A stretch of 64,000 bases of DNA from Pseudomonadota bacterium (lineage in GTDB: Bacteria > Myxococcota_A > Bradymonadia > Bradymonadales > GCA-2716585). The DNA lies in the NCBI GenBank assembly GCA_005804885.1, contig SYOX01000083.1, positions 1 through 64,000 of the forward strand, written 5' to 3'. Position 1 is the stretch's first letter; the number at the start of each line of letters is the position of its first letter. Positions 51,396-60,102 of this stretch are shown in pieces. The notes under the pieces are model-generated. The model searched no databases, had not been told where the DNA came from, and worked only from the letters and a program-made list of their open reading frames with translations. The position numbers were made by a program, and so were the translations under genes.

Positions 51396-52445
51396 ATGCG
51401 ACGGCGGTTTCTGGCGGTGGCCCTCTTGATGTGGGCGTCGGGGTGCGACGACACGAACTATCACAGCGGCTCGGCTTTGGATGAGGCTGACGCCGCCGAG
51501 CCCGAAGCCGCGCCCGAGGCCGAGCCCGAGGCCGAGCCCGAAGCCGAAGCAGATCCCGAGCCCGAAGCAGAGCCTGAAGTCGAGGTTGAGCCCCCGCCGG
51601 AGGGATGCGCGCCCATGGACGCGAGGCTCATGAAGTGCGGCGGGTTCGTCTGTGACGAGGCCGACAGGTGGTACTGGGATGGCGCGGGGTGTGTCCTGAT
51701 CCCCTGCGCCTGTGAGGGCGAGGCGTGCGGGCTGGGGCACCTGGAGTTGGAGGATTGTCAGGCGGAGCGGCGAGGCTGCGAGGGCGAGCTGTGCCGCACG
51801 ACGGGAGGACAGTGGCTCTCTGCGCCCCCCCACGCCCAGTGCGGGCACTCTGTCTGCGGCCACCCGCCGCCCGAGGACTGCCTGATCCCCATGGATGGCT
51901 GCGACTGCGGCCCCGGGCGCACCTTCGAACCTGGCCTCGGCTGTCAGGACGACCCCTCGTGCGATCGCGACGACCTCTGCCTCGCGACGGGGGGTCAGGT
52001 GGCCTTCTGCGACACCTTCTGCGGCTTCGAAACGGGCATGATCTGCGAGGGCGGCGGCTGCGATTGCGGCCCCGCCCGACGCTTTGACGAGCGCCAGGGT
52101 TGCGTCGCGGACTGCCCCGAGCGCCCGGACCTGTGCGAGATCACGGGCGGCGTCATGGCGCCGAATTGCGGCGAGTTCGACTGCGGCCGGCCCAGCGATG
52201 ACGACTGCGACGGGATCGCCTGCGACTGCGGGCGGCGCGCCAACTTCGTCAACGGCGTCGGCTGCGTTCAGGACGACGCCTGCCTGTCCGGACACGAGGG
52301 CGAAGCTTGCGGCCTCTCAACGAACGGCCGCGACAGCTGCGCCGCCGGGCTTGTCTGCTGCGAGGGGCCGCAGGGACAGACCTGCCTCCCGCTCGCCTGC
52401 GGACCCGACCGTGACACCGTCACCGGCTGCCCCATCCTCGACTGA
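51396..52445 (+). CDS. Cys-rich lipoprotein with EPEAEPE linker
   Basis: The protein has 349 residues. A signal (RRRFLAVALLMWASGC) has its lipobox Cys at about 17. A Glu-Pro-Ala linker (EAEPEAEPEAEADPEPEAEP) is followed by a Cys-rich chain of about four modules such as CEITGGVMAPNCGEFDCGR and CLATGGQVAFCDTFCGFETG. The CxxTGG...C...C pattern recurs. A tail has CCEGPQGQTCLPLACG. Surface protein, perhaps protease-inhibitor-like by Cys density; no function assigned. GGGGAGG lies eight bases before the ATG. Confidence 0.85.
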   Translation: MRRRFLAVALLMWASGCDDTNYHSGSALDEADAAEPEAAPEAEPEAEPEAEADPEPEAEPEVEVEPPPEGCAPMDARLMKCGGFVCDEADRWYWDGAGCVLIPCACEGEACGLGHLELEDCQAERRGCEGELCRTTGGQWLSAPPHAQCGHSVCGHPPPEDCLIPMDGCDCGPGRTFEPGLGCQDDPSCDRDDLCLATGGQVAFCDTFCGFETGMICEGGGCDCGPARRFDERQGCVADCPERPDLCEITGGVMAPNCGEFDCGRPSDDDCDGIACDCGRRANFVNGVGCVQDDACLSGHEGEACGLSTNGRDSCAAGLVCCEGPQGQTCLPLACGPDRDTVTGCPILD

Positions 52446-52628
52446 GGAGATGTCCGGAGCGGACCACCGTCGCGACGCGGGGTTGAAGCGCCGCCCCGCT
52501 GCCAACCCGTTGATCTTCCTGCCGATCTTTGAGCCCTTGGCCGAAGCAGGCTGGACGACCTCGGGCCGAGCTGGCCCGGCCCGCCGCTGGCCGATGGGCG
52601 CTGTTCTGGAGGGCGCCCGGCCTTCGCT

Positions 52629-54959
52629 TCAGCGGACGACCGCGACGCCGAGGCCGCTCCATGAGTCCGCCTCGCCGCTGAGCTCGCCGCAGCACGCCCC
52701 TGCGTAGTGCCCGACGATGACCACCACCCCGAGGCGCGCGATGAGGTACGCGACCGCCTCGACCGGCTGCTCGTAATCCACCCCCTCGCACCCCATCCAG
52801 CCCTCGCCGCCGGCCTCGACGCTGGTCGTGGCGCCGCTGGGGCCCTTGATCTCGAAGCGGTGGGCGAGCGCGCTGCTGGTCTGCCAGGTGACGGTGTAGC
52901 CGAAGGCCATCGGCGTGGCGGCGCCGGGCCGGAGCGGGAAGACCGGGATCCAGCGCGGCGGGATGGACAGCGCGTCGAGATCGGCGCCGATCTGGCGCAG
53001 GGCCAGGCCCCAGGCCTCGGGGTCCTTGTCCTCCAGGTGGATGGGCAGGTCGAGCCTCCGGGTGGGGCGGTCGGGGTACTGGACGATGAGCGAGGTGGTC
53101 GTCGGCCGGCGCTGCGTCTCGCAGTGGAAGGTGCACAGGACGGCGCCGTTGGCCGCCGACCAGCCCGCGCAGCCGGGCTTGTCCAGCTCGTCCTCCAGGG
53201 AGATCTTCGCGCTCTGGGAGACCTCGTCGAGCAGCGCGCCGACGGCGGGGTTGTCCCAGATGGGCTGGAGATCCTTGTCGGCCTCTGCGCGCAGCAACAC
53301 CGCGCGCGACTGCGGCGAGTCGATCTGGTAGAGCGCCTCCAGGTGCGAGATCGCCTCGGGCTCTCGCCCGATCAGCGCCAGCTCGCCGGCCAGGTTGAGG
53401 CGCGGCCAGGGCCGCTGCGGGTCGGCGTGGACGGCCGACAGGAAGTCTCCGAGCGCCCCGTTGTGATCGCCGTCCTTCTGGCGCTGGCCGCCCCGCGCGT
53501 TGAGGTCGTCGGACTTGAGCGGATCGCCCATCGGATAGAGCTGGGAGCGCTCCGAAGGCGACAAGCGCGGCGGGAGGTGCTCGCGCATTGTCTTGGCGTC
53601 GGGCTTGACCTCGTAACGGATGGCGGCCGCCTCGCGCTCGTCGGCGTCGGGCTCCCAGACGCCGACGAGCGCGGCGGCGGCCAGCGCCGCCAGCACACCG
53701 CCGAGCGCCAGCGTCATCGGGCGCCTGCGCGCCGGGGTCGCCGCGGGCGCTGAGGTCAGCCCCTCGTCCACGCGCGTCGTGACGCGCTCGCGCGCCTCGA
53801 CGCCAGGATCGACGCCGGCCTCGGGCTGGCGCGGCGAGGGACGGGGGGGCCTGTCGGGACGCCGGACACCTCGGCCATGAGGGCCTTCGGGGCCGTCGAT
53901 GGTCGTGGGGAGCTCGGCGGGGGGGGGCGTCGGCTCGGGGGCCGCCGTGGCAGCGAGGCCGTCGAGCGCGGTGCGGGCGTCGGCGTCTGCGGGCGCGGCC
54001 CCCACAGCGGCGCGGATGATCTCGGGTCCGCCGACGTGGAGCGCGCCTGGAGACGCCCCGGGACCCGAGGGCTGGGGGGCTGGGAGCCCCCGCGCGAGAG
54101 ACTCCCGGGTCAGAGAGCTGAGGGGCGAAGGCGCGGGCGCCTGACCGGTCAGCGCCAGCAGGAGCCGCGCGGCGTCGGCGGGGCGGCCGTCGGGGGCGTG
54201 GGAGAGGGCGGCGGCGAGGCCCGATTCGAAGCGCGCGTCGCAGAGGCCCTCGGGCAAGGGCGGGAAGGGCGTCTGGCCGGTGTAGAGGGACATGACGGCC
54301 ATCAGGTCGTCGGGATCGGCGGGGAGGCGGCCGACCAGCAGGCGCCAGAGGATCACGCCGAGGGCGTAGACGTCGGCGCGCGCGTCGAGCTCCTTGTGTC
54401 CCCGGAACTGCTCGGGCGACATGTAGGGCACGGTCCCCATCCGCGTGCCGGTGTGGGTGATCGACAGATCCGACTGGAGGATCTTGGCGATGCCGAAGTC
54501 CGACACCTTGGGCACCTCCTCGTCGCCGACGCGGTCGAGCAGGATGTTGCCTGGCTTGAGGTCGCGGTGGATGACCCCGGCCTCGTGCGCCATCGCCACG
54601 GCCGAGATCACGGGGCCCATCACCGCCAGCGCGCGCTCGGCGGACCACGGGCCGGACACCTCCAGCACCTCGGCCAGCGAGGGGCCGCGCACCAGATCCA
54701 TAACAATGGCGGGCAGATCGCCCTCGATCAGATCCACGACGCGCACGATGTTCGGGTGCTGCAAGCTGGCCTGGAGGCGAGCCTCCTGGGTGAAGCGGGA
54801 CCGGATGCTCTGGCTCAGGGCCAGGTTCGACACCAGGACCTTGATCGCCACCTCGTGGCCGAGGCTGACGTGGCGGGCGAGGTAGACCACCCCCATGCCG
54901 CCTGCGGCGATGGGCCCGAGGATGATGTAGCTGCCGAGCGCGTCGCCTTGTCTGAGCAT
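52629..54959 (-). CDS. Transmembrane Ser/Thr protein kinase with helical-repeat ectodomain
   Basis: The protein has 776 residues. The kinase domain spans about 10-270: glycine loop GPIAAGGMGVVY, lysine VAIKVL, catalytic HRDLKPGNILL, DFGIAK and TVPYMSPEQFRG. Proline-rich linkers follow, then one helix (MTLALGGVLAALAAAALVGVW) at about 420. The outside part has TPR-like helices (GALGDFLSAVHADP, EAISHLEALYQIDSP) and a beta-rich end (FPLRPGAATPMAFGYTVTW). All catalytic residues are present, so it should be active. Signal unknown. It converges on the Cys-rich lipoprotein gene. Confidence 0.93.
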   Translation of the reverse strand: MLRQGDALGSYIILGPIAAGGMGVVYLARHVSLGHEVAIKVLVSNLALSQSIRSRFTQEARLQASLQHPNIVRVVDLIEGDLPAIVMDLVRGPSLAEVLEVSGPWSAERALAVMGPVISAVAMAHEAGVIHRDLKPGNILLDRVGDEEVPKVSDFGIAKILQSDLSITHTGTRMGTVPYMSPEQFRGHKELDARADVYALGVILWRLLVGRLPADPDDLMAVMSLYTGQTPFPPLPEGLCDARFESGLAAALSHAPDGRPADAARLLLALTGQAPAPSPLSSLTRESLARGLPAPQPSGPGASPGALHVGGPEIIRAAVGAAPADADARTALDGLAATAAPEPTPPPAELPTTIDGPEGPHGRGVRRPDRPPRPSPRQPEAGVDPGVEARERVTTRVDEGLTSAPAATPARRRPMTLALGGVLAALAAAALVGVWEPDADEREAAAIRYEVKPDAKTMREHLPPRLSPSERSQLYPMGDPLKSDDLNARGGQRQKDGDHNGALGDFLSAVHADPQRPWPRLNLAGELALIGREPEAISHLEALYQIDSPQSRAVLLRAEADKDLQPIWDNPAVGALLDEVSQSAKISLEDELDKPGCAGWSAANGAVLCTFHCETQRRPTTTSLIVQYPDRPTRRLDLPIHLEDKDPEAWGLALRQIGADLDALSIPPRWIPVFPLRPGAATPMAFGYTVTWQTSSALAHRFEIKGPSGATTSVEAGGEGWMGCEGVDYEQPVEAVAYLIARLGVVVIVGHYAGACCGELSGEADSWSGLGVAVVR

Positions 54960-55239
54960 CCCCTTCCCTTGCCCTGGCCCGAGCCGACTTGCCCGGCGCG
55001 ACCTGCCACCGCGCGGAGATCCACGGGCGACCTCCGGAGATCGCCCAGGCGCGCGGGCAGGGCATAACCCCGACGGGCCGGCCTGTCATCCCGCCGCGCG
55101 CCAGGTGCCCTCCACCGCGCCCGGGGCGCGCTCGTGCGTGCGATCGCCGCAACCTGCCTCGCGGCGATCTCTGCGCGCCATCGGCGTGGCCTCGCAGGCG
55201 GTCGCCGGGCGGCTCAAGGCGAGCGGCTCGCGCAGCTCG
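54960..55239. other. Intergenic gap, no gene seen
   Basis: 280 bases upstream of the kinase gene and downstream of the M23-like gene. Very GC-rich. Contains short CGGGGTCGTC/CCCGCCGCGC tracts but no convincing terminator, promoter or frame. Confidence 0.4.
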
Positions 55240-57162
55240 TCAGAAGGCCACGTCGATCCAGGCGATCTTCCCGGCCTCGACCTTGACGCAGGCCTCGCGG
55301 CGCTCGGTGCGGTAGAACACCTCGACCGGGTAGACCCCCTCGGGGACGTCCGCGATGTAGAAGTCCTCGCCGAGCACCGGATCGGCCGCCGACCCCTTGC
55401 CGTAGACCTCGTAGAAGCCAAAGGGCGTGTCCTGCGGCTCGGGCACGATCGGGCCGTAGACCCGGGCGCCGTCGAGCCGCTTGCCCTTCTGGCGCACCGT
55501 CCCGGCGACCGCGCCGCGCCCCGGCAGCGGCGCGATGAAGGGCGTCGGGTTGATCGCCGTGGCCCCCTCCATCCCGTCGCCCGGCCCCTCGCTGAAGCGC
55601 ACCTCCAGGTGCAGGTGATCGTTGGTCGCGGCCCCCGTGTGCCCCACCAGCCCCAGCACCGCCCCGGCCTCGACCTTGTCCCCGACCTTGGCGCGGATCT
55701 CCGACAGGTGGATGTAGAGGCTGTAGATCACCTTGCCCGCCAGCGGCTCGTCGTGGCGCACCGTCACCACCTTCATGTCCCGACCCCGCACCGCCGCGAA
55801 GGTCACCTCCCCGCGTGCCACCGCCAACACCTCGGTCCCTTCGGCGTTGTTGAACTCCACCCCCTTGTGCACGCCGAACTGCCCGCCCCACGTCTGGCCG
55901 AACTGATAAGTCTGATCGATCAAGGGGTTGGCCGCCTCCGAGATCGGCCTCGGCCACACCGGGTGCTGCCGCTCCTTCAGCGCGCTGCCCGGCTGGCACA
56001 CCGCGCCGAAGTCCGGCGCCTGCGCCGCCGCCTCACCCACCTCCACCACATAGAGCCCCTCGCCGGTACCCGCCAGCAGCCGCCCCAGACCGTCGATCTG
56101 CACGGCGGTGACCTGGTTGCGCCTCGGATCGGCGCCCTCCAGATAGACCGCCTTGACCTCGCCGTCGGGCAGCGACACCGCCGCCAGCCCCCGGCCCGTG
56201 CCGACGAAGGCCACGTCGCCCGCCACCGCCACACCGTAGATGTGGCCCGAGGCCAGCCCCTGAAGCTCACCCACCGCCTTCCACGACGCGCCGCCGTCGG
56301 CGCTGATCCCCAGCCCCGCGTCCGTCCTCACCAGCAGCCGCGAGCCCGCCACGTGGATCCCCCGGATCCGGTTCGACGGCAGCCCGTCCTTGACCGTCCA
56401 TTGCCGCCGCGCGCCCGAGAGCGCCACGTGGTGCAGCCCGCCCAGCACCCCGATCCACTCACCCCGAAGCTGCTCCGCCCCGTCGCCGCCGACCTGCGCG
56501 TAGGCCAGGACGTACTCCGAGGGCAAGCCCTGCGCCGGCGTGATCTTCATGAACTGATCCCCGCTGTTGCCCGTGCGCCACAGGCCGTCCGTCGTCGCGA
56601 TCGTCAGCCCGCCGCCTCCCAGCGACGCCAGCGCCGTCGGGAACAGGAACTCCTTCTCCAGCTGCCTGCTGCTCCACCAACGCCACGTCCTCTTCTTCAT
56701 CTTCTGGACCCCGAAGCCGTGGCCCACCGACCGCACCCAGAGATCGTCGCCGAACAGATCCACGCCGCTGAGGTAATCCGTCTTCATGCTCGGGTCCGGC
56801 GCGCCGGGATCCTCGTTCTTGGACGTCTTCGGGCGCTTGGGCGCGTCGAACTGCCGCCACTCCTTGCCCTCGGTCCGGCTGACGAAGAGCCCTCGGCCGA
56901 AGGTCGCCACCGCCAGATCCTTGCCCGACGCCGCGATTGAGGTCACCGGGTAGATCCCCCGCTCGGTCTTGGCCAGCGGCAACCGCGTCCACGTCGACGC
57001 CTTCAGCCTCGTCCGCCAGTCCACCTTGACCGGCGCCGCCGGCTTCTTCACCTCGACCGGCGCTGCCCCACCCTCCGCGCCGAGCGCGTCCGGCTTGCCC
57101 TCCGAGCCCGCGCACGAGATCGCCAGCGCCGCAACCACCAACCCGACAAGAACCGCCCTCAT
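55240..57162 (-). CDS. Lipoprotein with beta-propeller and M23-type (LytM) domain
   Basis: The protein has 640 residues. The signal MRAVLVGLVVAALAISC gives lipidation at Cys17. Residues about 60-380 are repeated GLWRTGNSGDQ/GLFVSRTEG/GLYVVE units of a BNR- or two-component-sensor-like propeller. The M23 domain follows: FGVHKGVEFNN, VLAVARGEVTFAAVRG and NDHLHLEVRF. The usual metal ligands HxxxD read HxxxE here; the HLH pair is intact. Zinc binding may be weakened. A beta-sandwich tail (GVYPVEVFYRTERREA) ends it. A periplasmic cell-wall protein is likely; as an enzyme it could be active or act as a regulator. Confidence 0.88.
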   Translation of the reverse strand: MRAVLVGLVVAALAISCAGSEGKPDALGAEGGAAPVEVKKPAAPVKVDWRTRLKASTWTRLPLAKTERGIYPVTSIAASGKDLAVATFGRGLFVSRTEGKEWRQFDAPKRPKTSKNEDPGAPDPSMKTDYLSGVDLFGDDLWVRSVGHGFGVQKMKKRTWRWWSSRQLEKEFLFPTALASLGGGGLTIATTDGLWRTGNSGDQFMKITPAQGLPSEYVLAYAQVGGDGAEQLRGEWIGVLGGLHHVALSGARRQWTVKDGLPSNRIRGIHVAGSRLLVRTDAGLGISADGGASWKAVGELQGLASGHIYGVAVAGDVAFVGTGRGLAAVSLPDGEVKAVYLEGADPRRNQVTAVQIDGLGRLLAGTGEGLYVVEVGEAAAQAPDFGAVCQPGSALKERQHPVWPRPISEAANPLIDQTYQFGQTWGGQFGVHKGVEFNNAEGTEVLAVARGEVTFAAVRGRDMKVVTVRHDEPLAGKVIYSLYIHLSEIRAKVGDKVEAGAVLGLVGHTGAATNDHLHLEVRFSEGPGDGMEGATAINPTPFIAPLPGRGAVAGTVRQKGKRLDGARVYGPIVPEPQDTPFGFYEVYGKGSAADPVLGEDFYIADVPEGVYPVEVFYRTERREACVKVEAGKIAWIDVAF

Positions 57163-57300
57163 ACCCGCCTCCCTTCTGATGCCCCGCGCCCCAAGATCCT
57201 TTTGAAACTACGCCAGGATACGCTAGAATCTGCGACGTTGCACCGACCGCCCTGCCTGCCGCCATAGCGTGGATCGCCGCGATGCCGCACAAGGAGATCC

Positions 57301-57873
57301 ATGGACACCACCTCCATCTACCACGTCGACGCGCTGGATCGCATCGTCGAGGTCAACGACGCATGGCTCCTCTTCGCCCGCCAGAACGCATGGCAGGTTG
57401 AGCGCTCGGACCTCATCGGTCAGCCCCTCTGGCGCTTCTTGACCGATCCCACCACCATCAACATCTATCAACTCGTCATGGAGCGAGCCAGGCAGCACGA
57501 CGCCCCCATCCAGATGCCCTTTCGCTGCGACTCCCCCACGCTCAAGCGCTTCATGACCCTCAAGATCCGACACCAAGGAGAGGGCCTGTTGATCTTCGAA
57601 GGCCAACTCGAGCGCCTTGAGCACCGCGACCCCCTCTCGCTGCCCGAGGGCGATCCGCTGCTCGCAAGCGCCTTCGTCACCATGTGCGGGTGGTGCAAGA
57701 AGATCCGGACCAACCCCCGCCAGTGGCAAGAACTTGAAGAGGCCATCGCCACCCTGAACCTCTTCGAAGCGCCGCACACGTTCCTGATCACTCATGGGAT
57801 GTGCGAAGGGTGCTTCGCAAGAATCAATCGCAAGCTCAACCCCAAGAAGAACTCCAAGGACCCCCTCCAGTAA
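57301..57873 (+). CDS. PAS domain protein with CxxC tail
   Basis: The protein has 190 residues; AAGGAG is just ahead of the ATG. A PAS-like first half (YHVDALDRIVEVNDAWLLFA, LIGQPLWRFLTDPTT) is followed by FVTMCGWCKKIRTNPRQWQE and THGMCEGCFAR. Those Cys pairs match the short C-terminal motif seen in many PAS/response-regulator proteins (CxWCKKIR ... THGxCxxC). It probably senses a ligand or redox state; no output domain is present. It lies 75 bases before the WD40 gene. Confidence 0.85.
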   Translation: MDTTSIYHVDALDRIVEVNDAWLLFARQNAWQVERSDLIGQPLWRFLTDPTTINIYQLVMERARQHDAPIQMPFRCDSPTLKRFMTLKIRHQGEGLLIFEGQLERLEHRDPLSLPEGDPLLASAFVTMCGWCKKIRTNPRQWQELEEAIATLNLFEAPHTFLITHGMCEGCFARINRKLNPKKNSKDPLQ

Positions 57874-57947
57874 CCCTGACCTCTTCTCCCTTCTCGCCTG
57901 CCGAGCTTCATGGTACGCCATCCCCCAACCATCAAGGGGGCACCTTC

Positions 57948-60062
57948 ATGACCGCACCCACCAAGATCGCCGGGGTTCTCCGCTTCCTCAACGCCAGCAA
58001 GTCCAAGGCCGCCGCCGCGATCCCCGACAAGAAGACGAACACCATCGACCCCGACGGCCTCTCGCGCCAGGGGACCGTCCTGAACATCGACGCCGCCGCC
58101 GAGGACTTCGATCGGTGCTTGCGGGCGGCGAAGGGGATGGCGACCGAGGCCACGATGGGCAAGATCGTCGTCCGCCAGGATGGGGAGCGGCCGCGGCTCT
58201 GCTGGGTCCACGCCGGCGGCCAGGACGAGGCCCGGCTCCACCCCGACGACCCCCGCTTGCTCCTGCGCCTCGGCGACGACGCGCTCCGCATGGAGGGCCT
58301 CGGCGTCCAGTGGTCCGGCCTCTCGCCGGACGGCCGCCGCGCCGCCATCGGCGGCTACAACGGCACGCTCTGGCTCTTCGACCTGGAGCGCGGCGAGCTG
58401 GAATCCCGGCTCATCGGCCACAAGGGCCACCTCACCTGCGGGGCCTGGGGCGCCGACGCCCTCTTCACCGGCGAGCACAAGCCCGCCCAGCTGATCCGCT
58501 GGGGGCTCGCCGACGGCTCCCGCAAGGCCCGCGCCGTCAAGCAGCTCATGGGCGTCGCCGTCGGCGCCAAGGGCGCCTGGGTGATCGCGGCCGTCCACCG
58601 CGGCCCCGAGGCGCCGGTCTTCGACGGCGACACCCTCGCCCCCATCGCCTCCCTCGGCGGACACCACAAGGCCGCCTGCGCCGTCGCCGCCTCCCCCGAC
58701 GGCCTCAACGCCCTGACCTTCGACGAGGACGCCACCCTGCGCGTCTGGAGCGCGGCAGACTGGTCCTGCACCGCCACCGTCAACATCAAGGATCACCTCG
58801 GCTACCGCGCGCGCCTGGACGACATCAAGTTCCTGCCCGGCACCCGGATCGCCGCCCTCCAGCGCGGCGGCTCCCTCGACAACCCGACCCTGACCTTCGA
58901 CCTCGACACCCACGCCCTCTCCGACACCACCCGCATCAAGAGCGCCTTCATCGACATCCACCCCGACGGCCTGCGCGCCATCGGCGCCGGCAGCAGCCTC
59001 CAGAACGACGATCGAGGGCAATCCTATTACCAGGGCCACGTCATCGACATCGCACGCGGGCAGGTCGAGCGCGCCATCGAGCCGGCCCAGAAGCGCGCCT
59101 TCTGGCGCCGCGGGCACGACCAGGCCTTCTTCGAAACCGCCAACGGGCTCGCCGGCCACGACCCGGACACCGGCCTGCGCCTGCCCGGACACGAAGGGCA
59201 CCTCGGCGCCATCGACGGCCTCGCCTTCTCCCCCGACGGCCTGCGCCTCGCCTCAGGCTGCCGACACGACCGCTCCCTCCACCTCTGGGACCTGAACACC
59301 GGCCGACCCGTCGCCCGCCGCGTGAGCACCTGGGGCAACTTCCACCAGATCGCCTGGACCCCCGACAGGCTCGCCGTCCGTACCAGCAACTACGGCCACG
59401 GCGAGCTCCTGATCCTCAACCCCGACGACGCCGCCACCCTCGCCAGCCTCAAGGCCACCCAGTCCCCCTTCGCGCCCATGGCCCTGTCCCCCGACGGCCG
59501 CATCGCCGCCGTCGGCAACACCACCGACAACATCTCCATCTTCGACCTGGACACCCTCCAGCCCCTCTGGCACATCCGCCTGCCCACCAGCAAGCTCACC
59601 GACAAGGACGAGGCCAGAGTCCTGACCTTCTCGCGCGACGGCGCCCTGCTCATCGCTCTGCTCACCTCCGGGCGCGTCGCCGCGTGGCGCCTCGACGATC
59701 AGAGCGGACCGACCCTCTTTGACACCCAGGGCGGCTTCCCCTCCCACCTCTGCCTCCTGCCCGATGGCCTCCACCTGGCCGTCTGCGCGCGCTCAAGCGT
59801 CGACCTCCACGCCCTCGACGGCGGCCTGCGCCTCGCCTCCATCCCCACCCCGTCCAGACCCTGCGCTCTGGCCGCCCACGGCGACACGCTCGCCGTCGCG
59901 CACCACCAGAGCCCCACGATCCTCCTGATCACCGACCCCCTCGGCGCCGCCAGCCGACGCTCGCTCGACGGACACGCCGCCGACGCCCTGGCCTTCTCCC
60001 CCGACGGCGCGCGGCTGGCCTCCGGCGGCTGCCGCGGCGACATCGCCATCTGGTCTCTCTAA
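57948..60062 (+). CDS. WD40-repeat protein
   Basis: The protein has 704 residues. The ATG at 57948 follows AAGGGGG. After about 110 residues (AGVLRFLNASKSKAAAAI) come two propellers' worth of WD repeats: AAIGGYNGTLWLFDLERGE, LTFDEDATLRVWSAADWS, LAFSPDGLRLASGCRHDRS with LHLWDLN, and DALAFSPDGARLASGG with GDIAIWSL at the very end. No signal peptide. Cytoplasmic scaffold. It is followed after 40 bases by the BRCT/LRR gene, probably in one operon. Confidence 0.9.
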   Translation: MTAPTKIAGVLRFLNASKSKAAAAIPDKKTNTIDPDGLSRQGTVLNIDAAAEDFDRCLRAAKGMATEATMGKIVVRQDGERPRLCWVHAGGQDEARLHPDDPRLLLRLGDDALRMEGLGVQWSGLSPDGRRAAIGGYNGTLWLFDLERGELESRLIGHKGHLTCGAWGADALFTGEHKPAQLIRWGLADGSRKARAVKQLMGVAVGAKGAWVIAAVHRGPEAPVFDGDTLAPIASLGGHHKAACAVAASPDGLNALTFDEDATLRVWSAADWSCTATVNIKDHLGYRARLDDIKFLPGTRIAALQRGGSLDNPTLTFDLDTHALSDTTRIKSAFIDIHPDGLRAIGAGSSLQNDDRGQSYYQGHVIDIARGQVERAIEPAQKRAFWRRGHDQAFFETANGLAGHDPDTGLRLPGHEGHLGAIDGLAFSPDGLRLASGCRHDRSLHLWDLNTGRPVARRVSTWGNFHQIAWTPDRLAVRTSNYGHGELLILNPDDAATLASLKATQSPFAPMALSPDGRIAAVGNTTDNISIFDLDTLQPLWHIRLPTSKLTDKDEARVLTFSRDGALLIALLTSGRVAAWRLDDQSGPTLFDTQGGFPSHLCLLPDGLHLAVCARSSVDLHALDGGLRLASIPTPSRPCALAAHGDTLAVAHHQSPTILLITDPLGAASRRSLDGHAADALAFSPDGARLASGGCRGDIAIWSL

Positions 60063-60102
60063 ACCCCCGTAAACACACACCAACCTCGACCCAGGAGGCA
60101 CC

